57,823 nucleotides of DNA from Candidatus Peregrinibacteria bacterium GW2011_GWF2_39_17 (GCA_000993615.1 LBWM01000009.1:1-57823); one strand, 5' to 3'; positions 28,679 through 38,577 are shown, numbered from the stretch's first letter. Program-made: numbers and translations. Notes: generated from the letters alone by a model not told the origin.

Positions 28679-29202
28679 ATGGGGCAAAATTCCGAGCAAA
28701 CAACTACGATTATTAGGCCATATCAAAAAAAAGATTGGCCCGCTATTTACAACTTAATTACCGATCTTCAAAATCACATTGCCTAATCGATCCCCTTAAA
28801 AGATATTATCCAAAGCAAGAATTTGATATCAAGTCCTACATGAATCTAACCCAAAAATACATTAGCAAAGAAAAAGGCATAATTTTTGTGGCGGAAGAAA
28901 AAAAAGAAATCATTGGCTGCATTATTGGTAGTCTCTCCCCATTTTCTTTAAGCGAAAAAATCGAAAGGTATCTCAAAAAAAGGGGCTATATTAGGGAACT
29001 AATTATTTCCCGAAAAGCTCGAGGCCAAGGATTAGGGAAAAAACTACTTTTGGCCATAGAAAATTATTTTCGCGAACAAAAATGCCAAATTATCAAACTC
29101 AACTGCTTTGGCCCAGATTTAAAAACCCACGCTTTTTATACCCACCTGGGATACAAAAATCATATTATTGAAATGGAAAAAAAATTACCTAATTTAGAAT
29201 AA
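28679..29202 (+). CDS. GNAT-family N-acetyltransferase, apparent frameshift near 28784
   Basis: The C-terminal frame (to 29202) is a GNAT acetyltransferase: I-I-F-V-A-E-E strand, G-C-I-I-G, the acetyl-CoA loop R-K-A-R-G-Q-G-L-G-K-K-L and the final A-F-Y-T-H-L-G-Y. Such enzymes move acetyl from acetyl-CoA to an amine. That frame has no good start, only TTG 28735. The frame from ATG 28679 encodes the expected GNAT beginning (T-I-I-R-P-Y-Q-K-K-D-W-P-A-I-Y-N-L) but stops at TAA 28784-28786, exactly where the other frame resumes with I-D-P-L-K-R-Y-Y. One missing base near 28780 would explain this: assembly error, young pseudogene or, less likely, programmed shift. The feature spans both parts. Confidence 0.75.
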
Positions 29203-29207
29203 AACTT

Positions 29208-31211
29208 TCACCTTTCAAGAAAGCGCTGAACCATATCTTCTAAACTCATTCCGGGATGAGTACGAGCAATAAATTCAGGATCTAAAGCTTCACCTTTCTT
29301 TTCATCAGCTAAGACTACCAGCAATCGTTTTAGTGTTTCAACATATTCCTGATTCCTATCTGGTGCTTGTTTAACAAAAGCAACTATAAAATCTTTATCA
29401 AAATAGCTGTCATACAAGTGCTTAGAGCTACAATAATCCTTAAAAGCCTTAAAGGATTCAATAAAATCAACCGAGTGTAATCTAGAAACTAAAACCGAAT
29501 CATTTTTAACCACCAAATAAGCTTCAAAAAAAGAATCCATCTCCTCGCAAGTCAAAAGATTGTGATATTGCAAAATACTTTCAAGAAACTTAAAACTGCT
29601 CCGATATTCTAAAACCGGTAAATTAAAAATTCTGTCCAATGGTCCCAATAAATAACTTCGACTAACCTGACCCAACATTCCTTTTAATAACCTAAAATTA
29701 ACTTCATCCTTCAAAGCAACCAAAAGTGCCTTTATCTCATTTGAATGGCCATCTATAGAATCTATTTCAGAAAAAGGTAAATAAGATGGATAACCAATCG
29801 CAAATAAAGCAACAAATCTATCCACTATTTCAGGATTATTTTGCACATAATCAAGGCTAAAAAAATTAAAAAAATCTTCCAAAGAAATTTTATATTGGCT
29901 CTCCTCATCTGATGCCTTCAAAGCTACCGCTAAATAATTTTTATCTTCCAATTTAGCCTCATTTAACGGCTCTTGTAAGGCTACTGTTAATGATTTCTTC
30001 TGTTTCTCACTTAAGTTTCCGTTGGTCATCAACTCGATATAGACATCTACAGTTTGCGTCCTAATAGTACGCACGACATTCCTGATAAAACCAGCAACAT
30101 CAATATCGGGATATTCTAAAATACGCTCAACTGCTTGCCGAAAATTCACATCGCCTTCCTTTAGAAAATATGAACCATTTATAAAGACCGAGATAGAATC
30201 CACCATAAATTCCCCCTCCGACTCATCGCTAAGCCGATTTAATACTCGAACTAGAAGAGCGGAATCCTCTGCTTTTTCTAATAAATCTACTAAGCGATAC
30301 CCTTTAGCCGGATTTTTAATTCCCCATTCTTCGGCTTTTCTAATCTCTTGTAAATTAGCTCTCATATCTTGCCCCATACCATTTACAGCCAAATAATCCT
30401 GTAAAGCAGTCATCGGAGCCCCAACTTCATGAAATGTCGCTACTGCAACCGCAAATTCATTAGCACAATATGTAGTTGCCTTATTAAAATTTTCCCGATC
30501 TTGCTCCCGATACCACTGGAAAGCAAACCAATTTTTCTTCCAATAGTCTCCTGATTTAGAAAACATCTCACTTTCATAACCACTACCTAATTGCTCACTA
30601 GCTAAAGCTAAATAAAAATAAACATATTGAGCTTGCAGGGATGCCAAATCTCCTTTTTCCAAAAAACCTGCTCCGAATAAACCATAAAAAGGTGTAATAT
30701 CCCCTCCAGATAAAAAAGTTTGACAATTATTTACAGAAAATTCCGCACCTTCGACAACAGATCCATTTAAGTCGCAACTCGCTGGCTCAAAAGCTGATTC
30801 AAAAGTAGATGCCGTTATTTCTAAATCGCATTTTAAAAGGCTAGTTAAACCTACCCATGCAAATTCATTCACCGAATAATCCCCTCGCGCATCCCGCTCA
30901 GACCGATCAACCCTAATCCCATCTTCCTTATCCAATCTCACTTTCATCCCTTTCCTTCGTTTTGCATAAAATCGCTGACAATAATCATCCAAATCCACAA
31001 TACTGACCGGATCGACTCTTTTAAACTGCCCATAAATATTACAACCCCCATAAAGAGATAACATCCCAAATAAAGGTAATCCTATTTTAGCCATACGCCT
31101 CCATAAATGTGATCTATGATCAATTTTTAAAGATTCGACTAATTTATCAGGGCTTATCCCCGATTCATTGGCAACTACCAACAATTTTTCTACATCACCA
31201 TGTCCTTCCAT
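29208..31211 (-). CDS. 667-aa protein with one N-terminal membrane segment, function unknown
   Basis: About 38 N-terminal residues (cytoplasmic in the simplest model) precede one hydrophobic segment (residues about 40-55, I-G-L-P-L-F-G-M-L-S-L-Y-G-G-C), followed by some 600 mostly helical residues that would lie outside the cytoplasm. The Y-G-G-C end resembles a lipobox but lies too deep for a normal lipoprotein signal. Several cysteines occur at 125-180. I recognise no family. It is transcribed divergently from the transglutaminase-VWA/MoxR pair out of a 104-bp region with back-to-back promoters, which argues for a shared role. It ends with TGA and converges on the GNAT gene with a 5-bp gap. 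Confidence 0.82.
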   Translation of the reverse strand: MEGHGDVEKLLVVANESGISPDKLVESLKIDHRSHLWRRMAKIGLPLFGMLSLYGGCNIYGQFKRVDPVSIVDLDDYCQRFYAKRRKGMKVRLDKEDGIRVDRSERDARGDYSVNEFAWVGLTSLLKCDLEITASTFESAFEPASCDLNGSVVEGAEFSVNNCQTFLSGGDITPFYGLFGAGFLEKGDLASLQAQYVYFYLALASEQLGSGYESEMFSKSGDYWKKNWFAFQWYREQDRENFNKATTYCANEFAVAVATFHEVGAPMTALQDYLAVNGMGQDMRANLQEIRKAEEWGIKNPAKGYRLVDLLEKAEDSALLVRVLNRLSDESEGEFMVDSISVFINGSYFLKEGDVNFRQAVERILEYPDIDVAGFIRNVVRTIRTQTVDVYIELMTNGNLSEKQKKSLTVALQEPLNEAKLEDKNYLAVALKASDEESQYKISLEDFFNFFSLDYVQNNPEIVDRFVALFAIGYPSYLPFSEIDSIDGHSNEIKALLVALKDEVNFRLLKGMLGQVSRSYLLGPLDRIFNLPVLEYRSSFKFLESILQYHNLLTCEEMDSFFEAYLVVKNDSVLVSRLHSVDFIESFKAFKDYCSSKHLYDSYFDKDFIVAFVKQAPDRNQEYVETLKRLLVVLADEKKGEALDPEFIARTHPGMSLEDMVQRFLER

Positions 31212-31234
31212 ATTTTACTAAGTTTAAGAAAATG

Positions 31235-31278
31235 ATTATAAATACCATATTTGACATAGTCAATTTATTTGTTATTAT
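31235..31278. promoter_or_regulatory. back-to-back divergent promoters
   Basis: Leftward: TTGACT (31263-31258), 17-bp spacer, TATAAT (31240-31235), 24 bp before the 667-residue gene. Rightward: TTGACA (31251-31256), 16-bp spacer, TATTAT (31273-31278), 38 bp before the transglutaminase-VWA start. The two -35 boxes lie in one interrupted palindrome, TTGACATAGTCAA (31251-31263), so one bound factor could control both. Confidence 0.72.
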
Positions 31279-31315
31279 TTTACCTTAATCCCCATCAAGA
31301 ATTAACCTGAAACCC

Positions 31316-33646
31316 TTGCCACCACAAACTACCCAACTCGAATGGGATCCTGCTGTCCCTGCCTATTTCAGAGAATTGGTAAGGGATTTAGAAAAAGGAA
31401 CACCACCTCAAATAGCCCCCGCATTAATTACCCCTTTGCGCCAATTCCTGGAAGCCATATCTATGGCAGGCCTACAACAAGATAGATCCCCTTATCAATC
31501 CCCAGCTTTATCTCCAGCTTTACAAGCACAATTAACTAGACTTCAAGCAACCAGGTTAATCCCCGAAGGAGAAGAGACTAATGTTCCCGAAAGACTTGCC
31601 GATCAATACCTCAGCCCTTCTGAAAAATCTTTACTATGGCACTATCAAATTAAACCAATCGTAGATTGGATTTTAGCTCAAAATGATCGCCTGCTTAGAG
31701 GACCCTTACCTTGTGACCTCCATCCTACCACAATTAATGAATCTTCTTTCCTAGATCCGTCCATGGATGGAGAATTAGAATCTAAAGAGGGAAGTGCGGA
31801 AATTTCAGCCATAATTATTCCCCAACATAGCGCCGCTTATCGACGGCTTATTTTTTCTATTTTCAATACCACAGAAATCTTATGGAAAAGCGAACCCAAT
31901 ACTTTTAATAAACCTCCTGAACGTCAACTCTTACCCGAGAGCCGCCATCGCTATTTTTCTAACCTAGAAATTGGGAAAGCAACTCCAATTGCCACCGAAA
32001 CACTAGGATGGGGAATAGATGAACAAAGTTTCCGCTGGGAAGAAAATGACCAAAGTGGTATTGAAGTTGAATTTTTTGAAAATCAATTTGGCGTACCCTA
32101 CGTTATCGCAACTTCGCACAAATCAACACCGGATGCTTCCCCTGATCTAGCAGCCTCTTTTCCTTTTTCTATTGAAATCGGCCAATTGAAAAAGCCATTT
32201 CAAATAAAAGCGCCTCGGAAAAAATCTACTACCTCTGCCCTTTTACCTGATTGCGTTTCTGCGACACTTAAAGCCCTACAAGGATCAAAATTGAACACTA
32301 GCGGAAAAGCAAAAACCATAGAAGCCTATATTCGAGAAAATTTAGAATATAGCACCGAGAAAAAATATAATGAAATCTATAAAGCAGATAAAACCACCTA
32401 TTATCTAAAATTGTGGGAACACAAAAAAGCAGATTGTGATGTGGCCAACAACTTTGCCGCCGAACTTTTACGACAATTAGGCATTACGGCCTATATGGTC
32501 ATGGGAATTCAATCAAGGGAAGAAAAAAATTATTCTATTCTTCAAGAAAGTCATTCCCATGCCTATTTAATAGTTTACCTGCCAGAGAGTCGGGAATGGA
32601 TTAAAATAGATGCCACTCCGCCTGAAAATAAACCCCCTACCGCCTCCGATACCCCGGACCTTACGCAAAAAGATTTCGATAAGAATAGCTCCCCGAATAC
32701 ACAAAGAAGTACAGAAGAAGCCGCGAAAAAATTTAGCCAAGAAGCCCATTGCTCCCTAGAAGAAGCAAGGAAAATTTTAGAGTTAATCAGCAACCTAAGA
32801 AATTTACAAAATAATGAGGGCGTAACTGTGTATAAGGAAGCCATAGATTTATGGCAATCCTTAACTCGCGACCAACAAAAAATTCAGAAACGTCGACATG
32901 GCCCGGTTCCACTAAAAGGACATAGTCATTTACATTATCCTGCAAGGCTTTTCCTCGCAAGGTTGTTTGGAAACCCACATCCACGAGTAGCAAAAAAAAG
33001 AAACCACCAAATTGAAACAACGGCACCTTTATTTTCAGGTTTAGATGTAATTTTACTCCTAGATTTATCAGAAAGTATGAATTTTGTTGATCCATCAACC
33101 GACCAAAGCCTTAAAGAACTTCAATGTGCCAGTGCCTTTTTAATTACCGATGCAATGATGTCAGCGGCTGAAATTACAAAAAGGTCATTACCTAATGACC
33201 AAAAAACCAAAGCCGTAAGAACAACCATTCTGACAATTCACGATAACACCCTGAAAATTTTACTCCAACCTTCCAGTGACTGGAATCCGGCCCAACAAAT
33301 TGCCTTATATCGCGGCGCGAATCAATCGCCAAATGGCCGTACGCCTCTATACCTTGGGTTTCAAGAAATTAACCAAATGATAAAACAGTCGCCACCGGAG
33401 CGCACATGCTTGGTACTATGTTTTACAGATGGAGCACCGTCATACTTTCAACATACGCAACAATTAATCGCCAATTTAAAAGCCGCCGGAATAATAATTT
33501 TCGGCTTTGGCATAACCCAAGGAGCAACAGCGGTAAAAGAACTCTTTGGGCCTGAACACAGCGAATTGATCACTGACCTAAAACAATTAGCCACTCGCCC
33601 CTTAACCGTAGCCTTATCCGCGATTAAAGCACAATACAAACCGTAA
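31316..33646 (+). CDS. transglutaminase-like protein with C-terminal von Willebrand factor A domain
   Basis: A 776-residue protein with no signal peptide. Residues about 330-435 form a transglutaminase-like domain with an intact catalytic triad: Cys374 (K-A-D-C-D), His415 (S-H-A-Y) and Asp432 (I-K-I-D-A-T-P). Residues about 570-770 are a VWA domain with a complete MIDAS (D583-L-S-E-S587 and T-D705-G-A-P-S). A linker at 440-560 includes a UBA-like helical segment. The start is TTG 31316, just after the rightward promoter at 31251; no in-frame ATG fits. The MoxR-type ATPase gene follows after 14 bp. VWA proteins paired with MoxR ATPases act as metal-dependent chaperone or assembly pairs; the fused transglutaminase/protease fold suggests the substrate is cleaved or cross-linked. 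The substrate is unknown. Confidence 0.88.
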   Translation: MPPQTTQLEWDPAVPAYFRELVRDLEKGTPPQIAPALITPLRQFLEAISMAGLQQDRSPYQSPALSPALQAQLTRLQATRLIPEGEETNVPERLADQYLSPSEKSLLWHYQIKPIVDWILAQNDRLLRGPLPCDLHPTTINESSFLDPSMDGELESKEGSAEISAIIIPQHSAAYRRLIFSIFNTTEILWKSEPNTFNKPPERQLLPESRHRYFSNLEIGKATPIATETLGWGIDEQSFRWEENDQSGIEVEFFENQFGVPYVIATSHKSTPDASPDLAASFPFSIEIGQLKKPFQIKAPRKKSTTSALLPDCVSATLKALQGSKLNTSGKAKTIEAYIRENLEYSTEKKYNEIYKADKTTYYLKLWEHKKADCDVANNFAAELLRQLGITAYMVMGIQSREEKNYSILQESHSHAYLIVYLPESREWIKIDATPPENKPPTASDTPDLTQKDFDKNSSPNTQRSTEEAAKKFSQEAHCSLEEARKILELISNLRNLQNNEGVTVYKEAIDLWQSLTRDQQKIQKRRHGPVPLKGHSHLHYPARLFLARLFGNPHPRVAKKRNHQIETTAPLFSGLDVILLLDLSESMNFVDPSTDQSLKELQCASAFLITDAMMSAAEITKRSLPNDQKTKAVRTTILTIHDNTLKILLQPSSDWNPAQQIALYRGANQSPNGRTPLYLGFQEINQMIKQSPPERTCLVLCFTDGAPSYFQHTQQLIANLKAAGIIIFGFGITQGATAVKELFGPEHSELITDLKQLATRPLTVALSAIKAQYKP

Positions 33647-33660
33647 TCTACACTATTATC

Positions 33661-36381
33661 ATGTTAAAATTTTCAACATCAGATCTAATAGAAACCGCCA
33701 TCCCCTTACCACCCGAGGCAACTGCCTTTGCGCAAGAATACATAGAATGTCTAAGCGCTAGCTCTAAACTTTATATAAGAGAAACAACGTTAAGTTTCGG
33801 TGCGGCAATAATGGAAACGCTCAGTACGCATCCTGCTTTTAAATCAGAAAATTTAGCTGAAGTCTTTCAAGTAGACCATTCACTGCAAAAACAATTAGCT
33901 ATCTATCGAGCCTTGTCAGCAAGTTATCAACCTTCTTCTTTGTCTCCAACTTTAGCTCCTGCCGAAAAATCAGATAGTCCTCTTGCTAAGGCTCATGAAT
34001 TATTGACTACTCTTAAAAAGCATCAAGACGAAATGCTAGAAGTAGAAAAAGAATTATTTCGTTCCAAGGTACATGACGGACATAATGTTTTAGCCGCAAG
34101 GCTGCTTGTTGCCACCAGAAATTGCACTCAAACAACAAACGATTTAACCGCATTAAAACAATCTCATCCAGATGTCGCTGCTCAATTAGAATACGAACGC
34201 CTGTGTGAATATACCGATCAACTAAATAAACATGGATTTATTTGGACCCAAAGCTTGCAAGATTTATTCCGAAAAGTAGTAAGCGCAGCTACCCATTCGC
34301 ATTTAATTCGATTACAGGGGGAAACCGGAACCGGAAAAACTGCTTTTGTTGAAGCATTGGCCAAACTGCTTACCGGCCGCCTAGCTTATACCGAAATAGG
34401 GATAGAAGAAACAGCACTTACTGATCTTTTATGCAGCCCCTCATTTACCGAAAAAACATTATATTTATATAATACTTGCCTGCAGGCAATAACCGGCAAA
34501 GAAGATCAACATGCAGAGTCGACCGCAGGAGGGCTTTTATTTTTAGATGAATTTAATAGCTACCCATCTGCCCTTCAATTAGCACTACTGAAATTCTTAA
34601 GCTCCGCTAAACCAGGAGCACAAATCAGAATCCCGGAAACTGGACTTACCGAAAAAGTAATTGCTGAATTTCTCTGTATTGTTGCTCAAAACCCTCTAAA
34701 TAAACGTTATAGTAAAGGACGAGCTGAAACACCACTCGAAGCCGAAAGACAATTTGGCGATAACGAATTTGAATTTCCTTTTTTACCACAAAGCCCAGAA
34801 AACCCAGAATTATTTCAACTTATGTGCGCCTGCCTACTTGATCCCTATTCTCATCGCTATCGAGCAATTACCAAAGATGAAGTTTGTCCAGAATATAAAT
34901 TAGATTCCTCCACCCAAACTTATAAATTAGCAGATTCTCCCCAAGCCGGCGGCTTCTTATGGCGCTTAGCTAATGCCTGGCATGAACTTTTTAATGCTTT
35001 TTGCCATGACCCTAATGTGCTAACCGCTAAAAACCCGACAAAACCGCCCGAAAAATACTACCTTGAAAAATTAAATATTGGCTATGAAATAATGAAAAAT
35101 TGGCTTATAACCTACCGGTCCACGGAGTCACTTTATCCTGAAGGAATCGAAACCTTTATCAAACAAAAAATAAAAGAATTCTTAGCAAAACAACCAATAA
35201 GCGCAAATCGCACAGTAGCTATTCAAATACTAGCCCATTTTGATATTGATCTCGACATAAGATCTACTCTTCAAAGATCAACCACCCCCCTTGATTCACT
35301 AGAAATTGGCTATCTATTCCCTAATGTGCCACGACCACTTATCCCAGCCCCTACAAAAGCGCCTCAAAATAGAATCCTAACCATTGTGAAAGGAATTGAC
35401 GGAAAAACTTTTCATGTTTTACCAACTTTACCAGCAAATCTTTCAGATTTTGGAATCAACGATTTACTCGTACCAAAAACCACCTCATCTTCTCCTGAAA
35501 AATACAGAATTTTAGGCCAGCTTCAAGATCAGCCTGATATGTTGGTAATTGAAGACTTAACCAAGCATGGCGAGTACAAATTTATACCACAATCAGAATT
35601 AGCCCAAAATTATGATAAAGAAGCCACAAATACTGAATACATCGAAAAATTTCAACTAGAAAAAGCCTACAGCGATTTTATCGCGCGACTTGTTGAATGT
35701 GGCCTCTTAGCCGATCCCACCCGTTTAGTCATCTCAGCCGAAAATAGCATTACGACACAGCAAATTTTAGTCCCTACCTGGGAACAGGTAAAAAACGTCC
35801 TGCTTTCAAACCCAAAATACCCAGAAAAGGCCGCACAATTTTTCTCCCCTAGATTAATCATCTCACCTAAACACCTAAAATTTGCAGCTCTAGTAAGAGC
35901 GATAGCAAAAATAAATCGTCCACCAAAAGACCAAAAAAGATTTGCCGCCATTCTCGACCTATCTCCAGACGAAATAGACAAAATAATAAAGTACAATGGC
36001 AAATCCAAAAGGGATCTATCCCCATTAGAAATTGATCTCGTTGAAGGTTATCCAGAGATTGAACAACAAGGAACTACAACAAATCTTGCAGGACGACCCG
36101 CTTTAGCCTGCGGCCATGAAAGCCAAGCTTACCTGGACATACTTTCCTCCAATCCTATTTACAAGGGTGAACAACCTATGGATCTGGAAGATGTCTTATG
36201 GCTGATGATAGCAGACAAATTTAGTTCTGGGCGTTCGACCATGACTCTCTGCCCGACTTCAATCTTAGGTGATAAAATTCTTACTGTATCAATCATTAAT
36301 GGAACCGTTACTATTTCACCTGGGCAAGGGACAGCCTATGGAATACGTGGAATTCGAACAAAAATAGTATTAGATATCTAA
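33661..36381 (+). CDS. MoxR/dynein-type AAA+ ATPase, partner of the VWA protein
   Basis: A 906-residue protein with one AAA+ module in the middle. Walker A GETGTGKT is at 220-227 and Walker B L-F-L-D296-E-F-N follows a glycine pair; a Q-N-P-L sensor-1 segment (I-V-A-Q-N-P) lies near 348. The D-E-F-N box and insert pattern are those of the MoxR/midasin-like helix-2-insert clade. About 210 helical residues precede the module and some 450 follow it. It is transcribed with the transglutaminase-VWA gene (14-bp gap). MoxR ATPases work with VWA proteins in remodelling or metal insertion; the size and flanking domains here are well beyond the usual 320-residue MoxR. Confidence 0.87.
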   Translation: MLKFSTSDLIETAIPLPPEATAFAQEYIECLSASSKLYIRETTLSFGAAIMETLSTHPAFKSENLAEVFQVDHSLQKQLAIYRALSASYQPSSLSPTLAPAEKSDSPLAKAHELLTTLKKHQDEMLEVEKELFRSKVHDGHNVLAARLLVATRNCTQTTNDLTALKQSHPDVAAQLEYERLCEYTDQLNKHGFIWTQSLQDLFRKVVSAATHSHLIRLQGETGTGKTAFVEALAKLLTGRLAYTEIGIEETALTDLLCSPSFTEKTLYLYNTCLQAITGKEDQHAESTAGGLLFLDEFNSYPSALQLALLKFLSSAKPGAQIRIPETGLTEKVIAEFLCIVAQNPLNKRYSKGRAETPLEAERQFGDNEFEFPFLPQSPENPELFQLMCACLLDPYSHRYRAITKDEVCPEYKLDSSTQTYKLADSPQAGGFLWRLANAWHELFNAFCHDPNVLTAKNPTKPPEKYYLEKLNIGYEIMKNWLITYRSTESLYPEGIETFIKQKIKEFLAKQPISANRTVAIQILAHFDIDLDIRSTLQRSTTPLDSLEIGYLFPNVPRPLIPAPTKAPQNRILTIVKGIDGKTFHVLPTLPANLSDFGINDLLVPKTTSSSPEKYRILGQLQDQPDMLVIEDLTKHGEYKFIPQSELAQNYDKEATNTEYIEKFQLEKAYSDFIARLVECGLLADPTRLVISAENSITTQQILVPTWEQVKNVLLSNPKYPEKAAQFFSPRLIISPKHLKFAALVRAIAKINRPPKDQKRFAAILDLSPDEIDKIIKYNGKSKRDLSPLEIDLVEGYPEIEQQGTTTNLAGRPALACGHESQAYLDILSSNPIYKGEQPMDLEDVLWLMIADKFSSGRSTMTLCPTSILGDKILTVSIINGTVTISPGQGTAYGIRGIRTKIVLDI

Positions 36382-36385
36382 ACCA

Positions 36386-37018
36386 CTACAAACTAGATTT
36401 ACTAACCCTAAAAAATTTTAGAAATTCAACCTTAAAATGAGCCTCAGCCAATATCCACAACACCGCCACTATTACAATTGGCACAACTCCACCCCGACCC
36501 ATTAAAGTCACATGTATCCCCCCGCATAAAAAAAACAAATAAGATAATTTTTGCACCCATTTCCAACCTCTTTTTAAGAGAATCATGGAAAATTTATTAG
36601 ACGTCAAAAGAACAGGCAAAGAAAAACTAAGCCCTAAAAGTCCCCACGCAAGATAAGTATTAAAATTCCAATATTGCCCATCACCAGCAACTTTAAAAAC
36701 AGATAAATTTTGTGCTGCAGAAAAACCCCAAAAATGCCCTAACAACATTAAGGCAGAAAAAATCCCAAATTCCCTTCTCAGTAAAACCAACGAACGCAAC
36801 AATTTAATTTCCGTAAAAATATCAGCTAAAGGGCGAATCAACATCACCCCAACCAAAATCTGCCAACCCCATTCACCAAAATCTCGCCACTCTAAAGGCC
36901 TTAAAAAAATCAAAAAAGGCAAACTAATACCCACCCAAAAACAAATTCTTTTTAATCCCATAAGATGGGGGATACGTCCTTCGATGATTAATACTTTTAA
37001 CAAATTCATCATAATCAA
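36386..37018 (-). CDS. ferric-reductase-like transmembrane protein (YedZ/MsrQ-like)
   Basis: A 210-residue protein with about six transmembrane helices. The pattern fits the ferric-reductase-like haem-binding core: L-R-R-E-F-G-I-F, an L-G-H-F-W segment, then L-L-T-S-N-K between helices, a W-K-W-V-Q-K-L-S-Y-L amphipathic turn and G-G-I-H-V-T as a second histidine helix. MsrQ-type proteins pass electrons from quinones through haem b to a periplasmic methionine-sulfoxide reductase; no msrP is next to it here, so the partner is unknown. It converges on the AAA+ gene with a 4-bp gap and is divergent from the MATE transporter. Assignment is by pattern and could be wrong at subfamily level. Confidence 0.72.
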   Translation of the reverse strand: MIMMNLLKVLIIEGRIPHLMGLKRICFWVGISLPFLIFLRPLEWRDFGEWGWQILVGVMLIRPLADIFTEIKLLRSLVLLRREFGIFSALMLLGHFWGFSAAQNLSVFKVAGDGQYWNFNTYLAWGLLGLSFSLPVLLTSNKFSMILLKRGWKWVQKLSYLFFLCGGIHVTLMGRGGVVPIVIVAVLWILAEAHFKVEFLKFFRVSKSSL

Positions 37019-37152
37019 TAAATTAAATCACAAAAGATTATATCCTAATTCATTTTTAATGCCTAAAATAATAACAAAATTTTACAAGTTTCCAATTCAA
37101 CTAAAAAACTCTATGATCAACCCACTATCAAATTCTTATTAAGAAAAACCCC

Positions 37153-38577
37153 TTGCAATCCAAACTCTCCGACCTCACCGAAGGCTCCATTATTAGCTCA
37201 ATTTTTAAATTAGCCATCCCCATTGTTTTTGCCAACATTTTGCAAACCGCCTATCAACTGGTTGATACTTTTTGGGTAGGAAGACTTGGGGCAGAAGCCG
37301 TAGCCGCGGTTTCTCTTAGTTTTCCAATTATTTTTCTAATGATTTCCCTAGGCGGGGGGTTAGCCATGGCTGGTGCTATTCTGGTTGCCCAATACAAAGG
37401 GAAAAAAGACCTTAAACAGGTAAACTATATCTCAGCTCAAACTTTTCTAATGATGCTTTTTATAGCCGCGCTCATTTCCATAATCGGCTATTTTATTTCC
37501 GAACCAATTATGAAAATAATGGGAGCAGAAGCTAATGTTTTGCCACAAGCCACCTCCTATTTACAAATTTCTTTTATAGGGATGATTTCCCTTTTCGGTT
37601 ATTTTGTTTTCCAATCTCTCATGAGGGGAGTTGGGGAAGTAAAAATACCAGTTTTAATTGTACTCGGAACAGTAATCCTTAATCTAATTCTTGATCCGCT
37701 TTTTATTTTTGGATTTGGCCCAATCCCAGGCTATGGAGTCAAAGGAGCAGCCCTAGCCACCATTGCAACTCAAAGCCTTGCAACCTTAATCGGTCTAAAA
37801 ATTTTAATTACCGGGAAATATGGGATTCATCTTCAACTCAAAAATTTTAAGCCTGATTTTGCTCTAATTAAACGCATGTTTTACCTTGGATTCCCCTCTT
37901 CCGTCGAACAATCAACCCGTGCCCTAGGCATGGCTATGATATCTTTCCTAGCCGCCAGCTTCGGGACTTTAACCATTGCGGCTTATGGAATAGGAAGCCG
38001 CATTCTAGGTTTTATAATTATCCCAGCTCTGGGTTTTTCAATGGCCACCTCAACCCTAGTTGGCCAAAATATTGGTGCTAACAAAATAGATCGAGCGGCA
38101 AAAATCAATAAAATTAGCTCCATACTCGCCTTTAGTCTTCTTAGTCTAATCGGAATAATTTTATACTTCAGCGCCGAACCAGTCACCACTGCATTCATCC
38201 CCAATGATCAAACTGTCATTGCTTCAGCCAGTTTATTTATAAAAATTATATCTCTCACTTTCGGATTTATAGGCCTACAAATGACCATCAATGGAACATT
38301 TCGTGGAGCCGGAGACACCGTAGCCCCCATGATAATATCAATCATTTCTTTGTGGATATTTCAATTCCCACTGGCCTATGCACTCTCAAAACACACCAGC
38401 CTAGCTGAAACCGGCATTTGGTGGGCAGTTCCGATATCCAATATTCTAGCTTCTTTAGTCGCCTTAATTTGGTTCTCAAAAGGAACCTGGAAAACTAAAA
38501 AATTAATCTATAACGAAAATCAACAATTACAAAAAACTCTAAGCAGCGAAATAATTATCGAAGAAGGGGTACAGTAA
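37153..38577 (+). CDS. MATE-family efflux transporter
   Basis: A 474-residue integral membrane protein with about twelve helices in two halves. The N-terminal helix reads I-P-I-V-F-A-N-I-L-Q-T-A-Y-Q-L-V-D-T-F-W-V-G and includes the MATE family's early Asp; R-G-A-G-D-T in the second half and V-G-Q-N-I-G are also typical. MATE proteins export drugs or metabolites in exchange for Na+ or H+. The start codon is TTG 37153; the frame begins there with the usual short polar N-terminus and there is no nearer ATG. It stands alone, with the lipoprotein gene 126 bp downstream on the same strand. Confidence 0.93.
   Translation: MQSKLSDLTEGSIISSIFKLAIPIVFANILQTAYQLVDTFWVGRLGAEAVAAVSLSFPIIFLMISLGGGLAMAGAILVAQYKGKKDLKQVNYISAQTFLMMLFIAALISIIGYFISEPIMKIMGAEANVLPQATSYLQISFIGMISLFGYFVFQSLMRGVGEVKIPVLIVLGTVILNLILDPLFIFGFGPIPGYGVKGAALATIATQSLATLIGLKILITGKYGIHLQLKNFKPDFALIKRMFYLGFPSSVEQSTRALGMAMISFLAASFGTLTIAAYGIGSRILGFIIIPALGFSMATSTLVGQNIGANKIDRAAKINKISSILAFSLLSLIGIILYFSAEPVTTAFIPNDQTVIASASLFIKIISLTFGFIGLQMTINGTFRGAGDTVAPMIISIISLWIFQFPLAYALSKHTSLAETGIWWAVPISNILASLVALIWFSKGTWKTKKLIYNENQQLQKTLSSEIIIEEGVQ

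Noticed and set aside
32567-33098. Minus-strand frames inside the transglutaminase-VWA gene
   Set aside because: They lie opposite clear coding sequence and have no domain or promoter.
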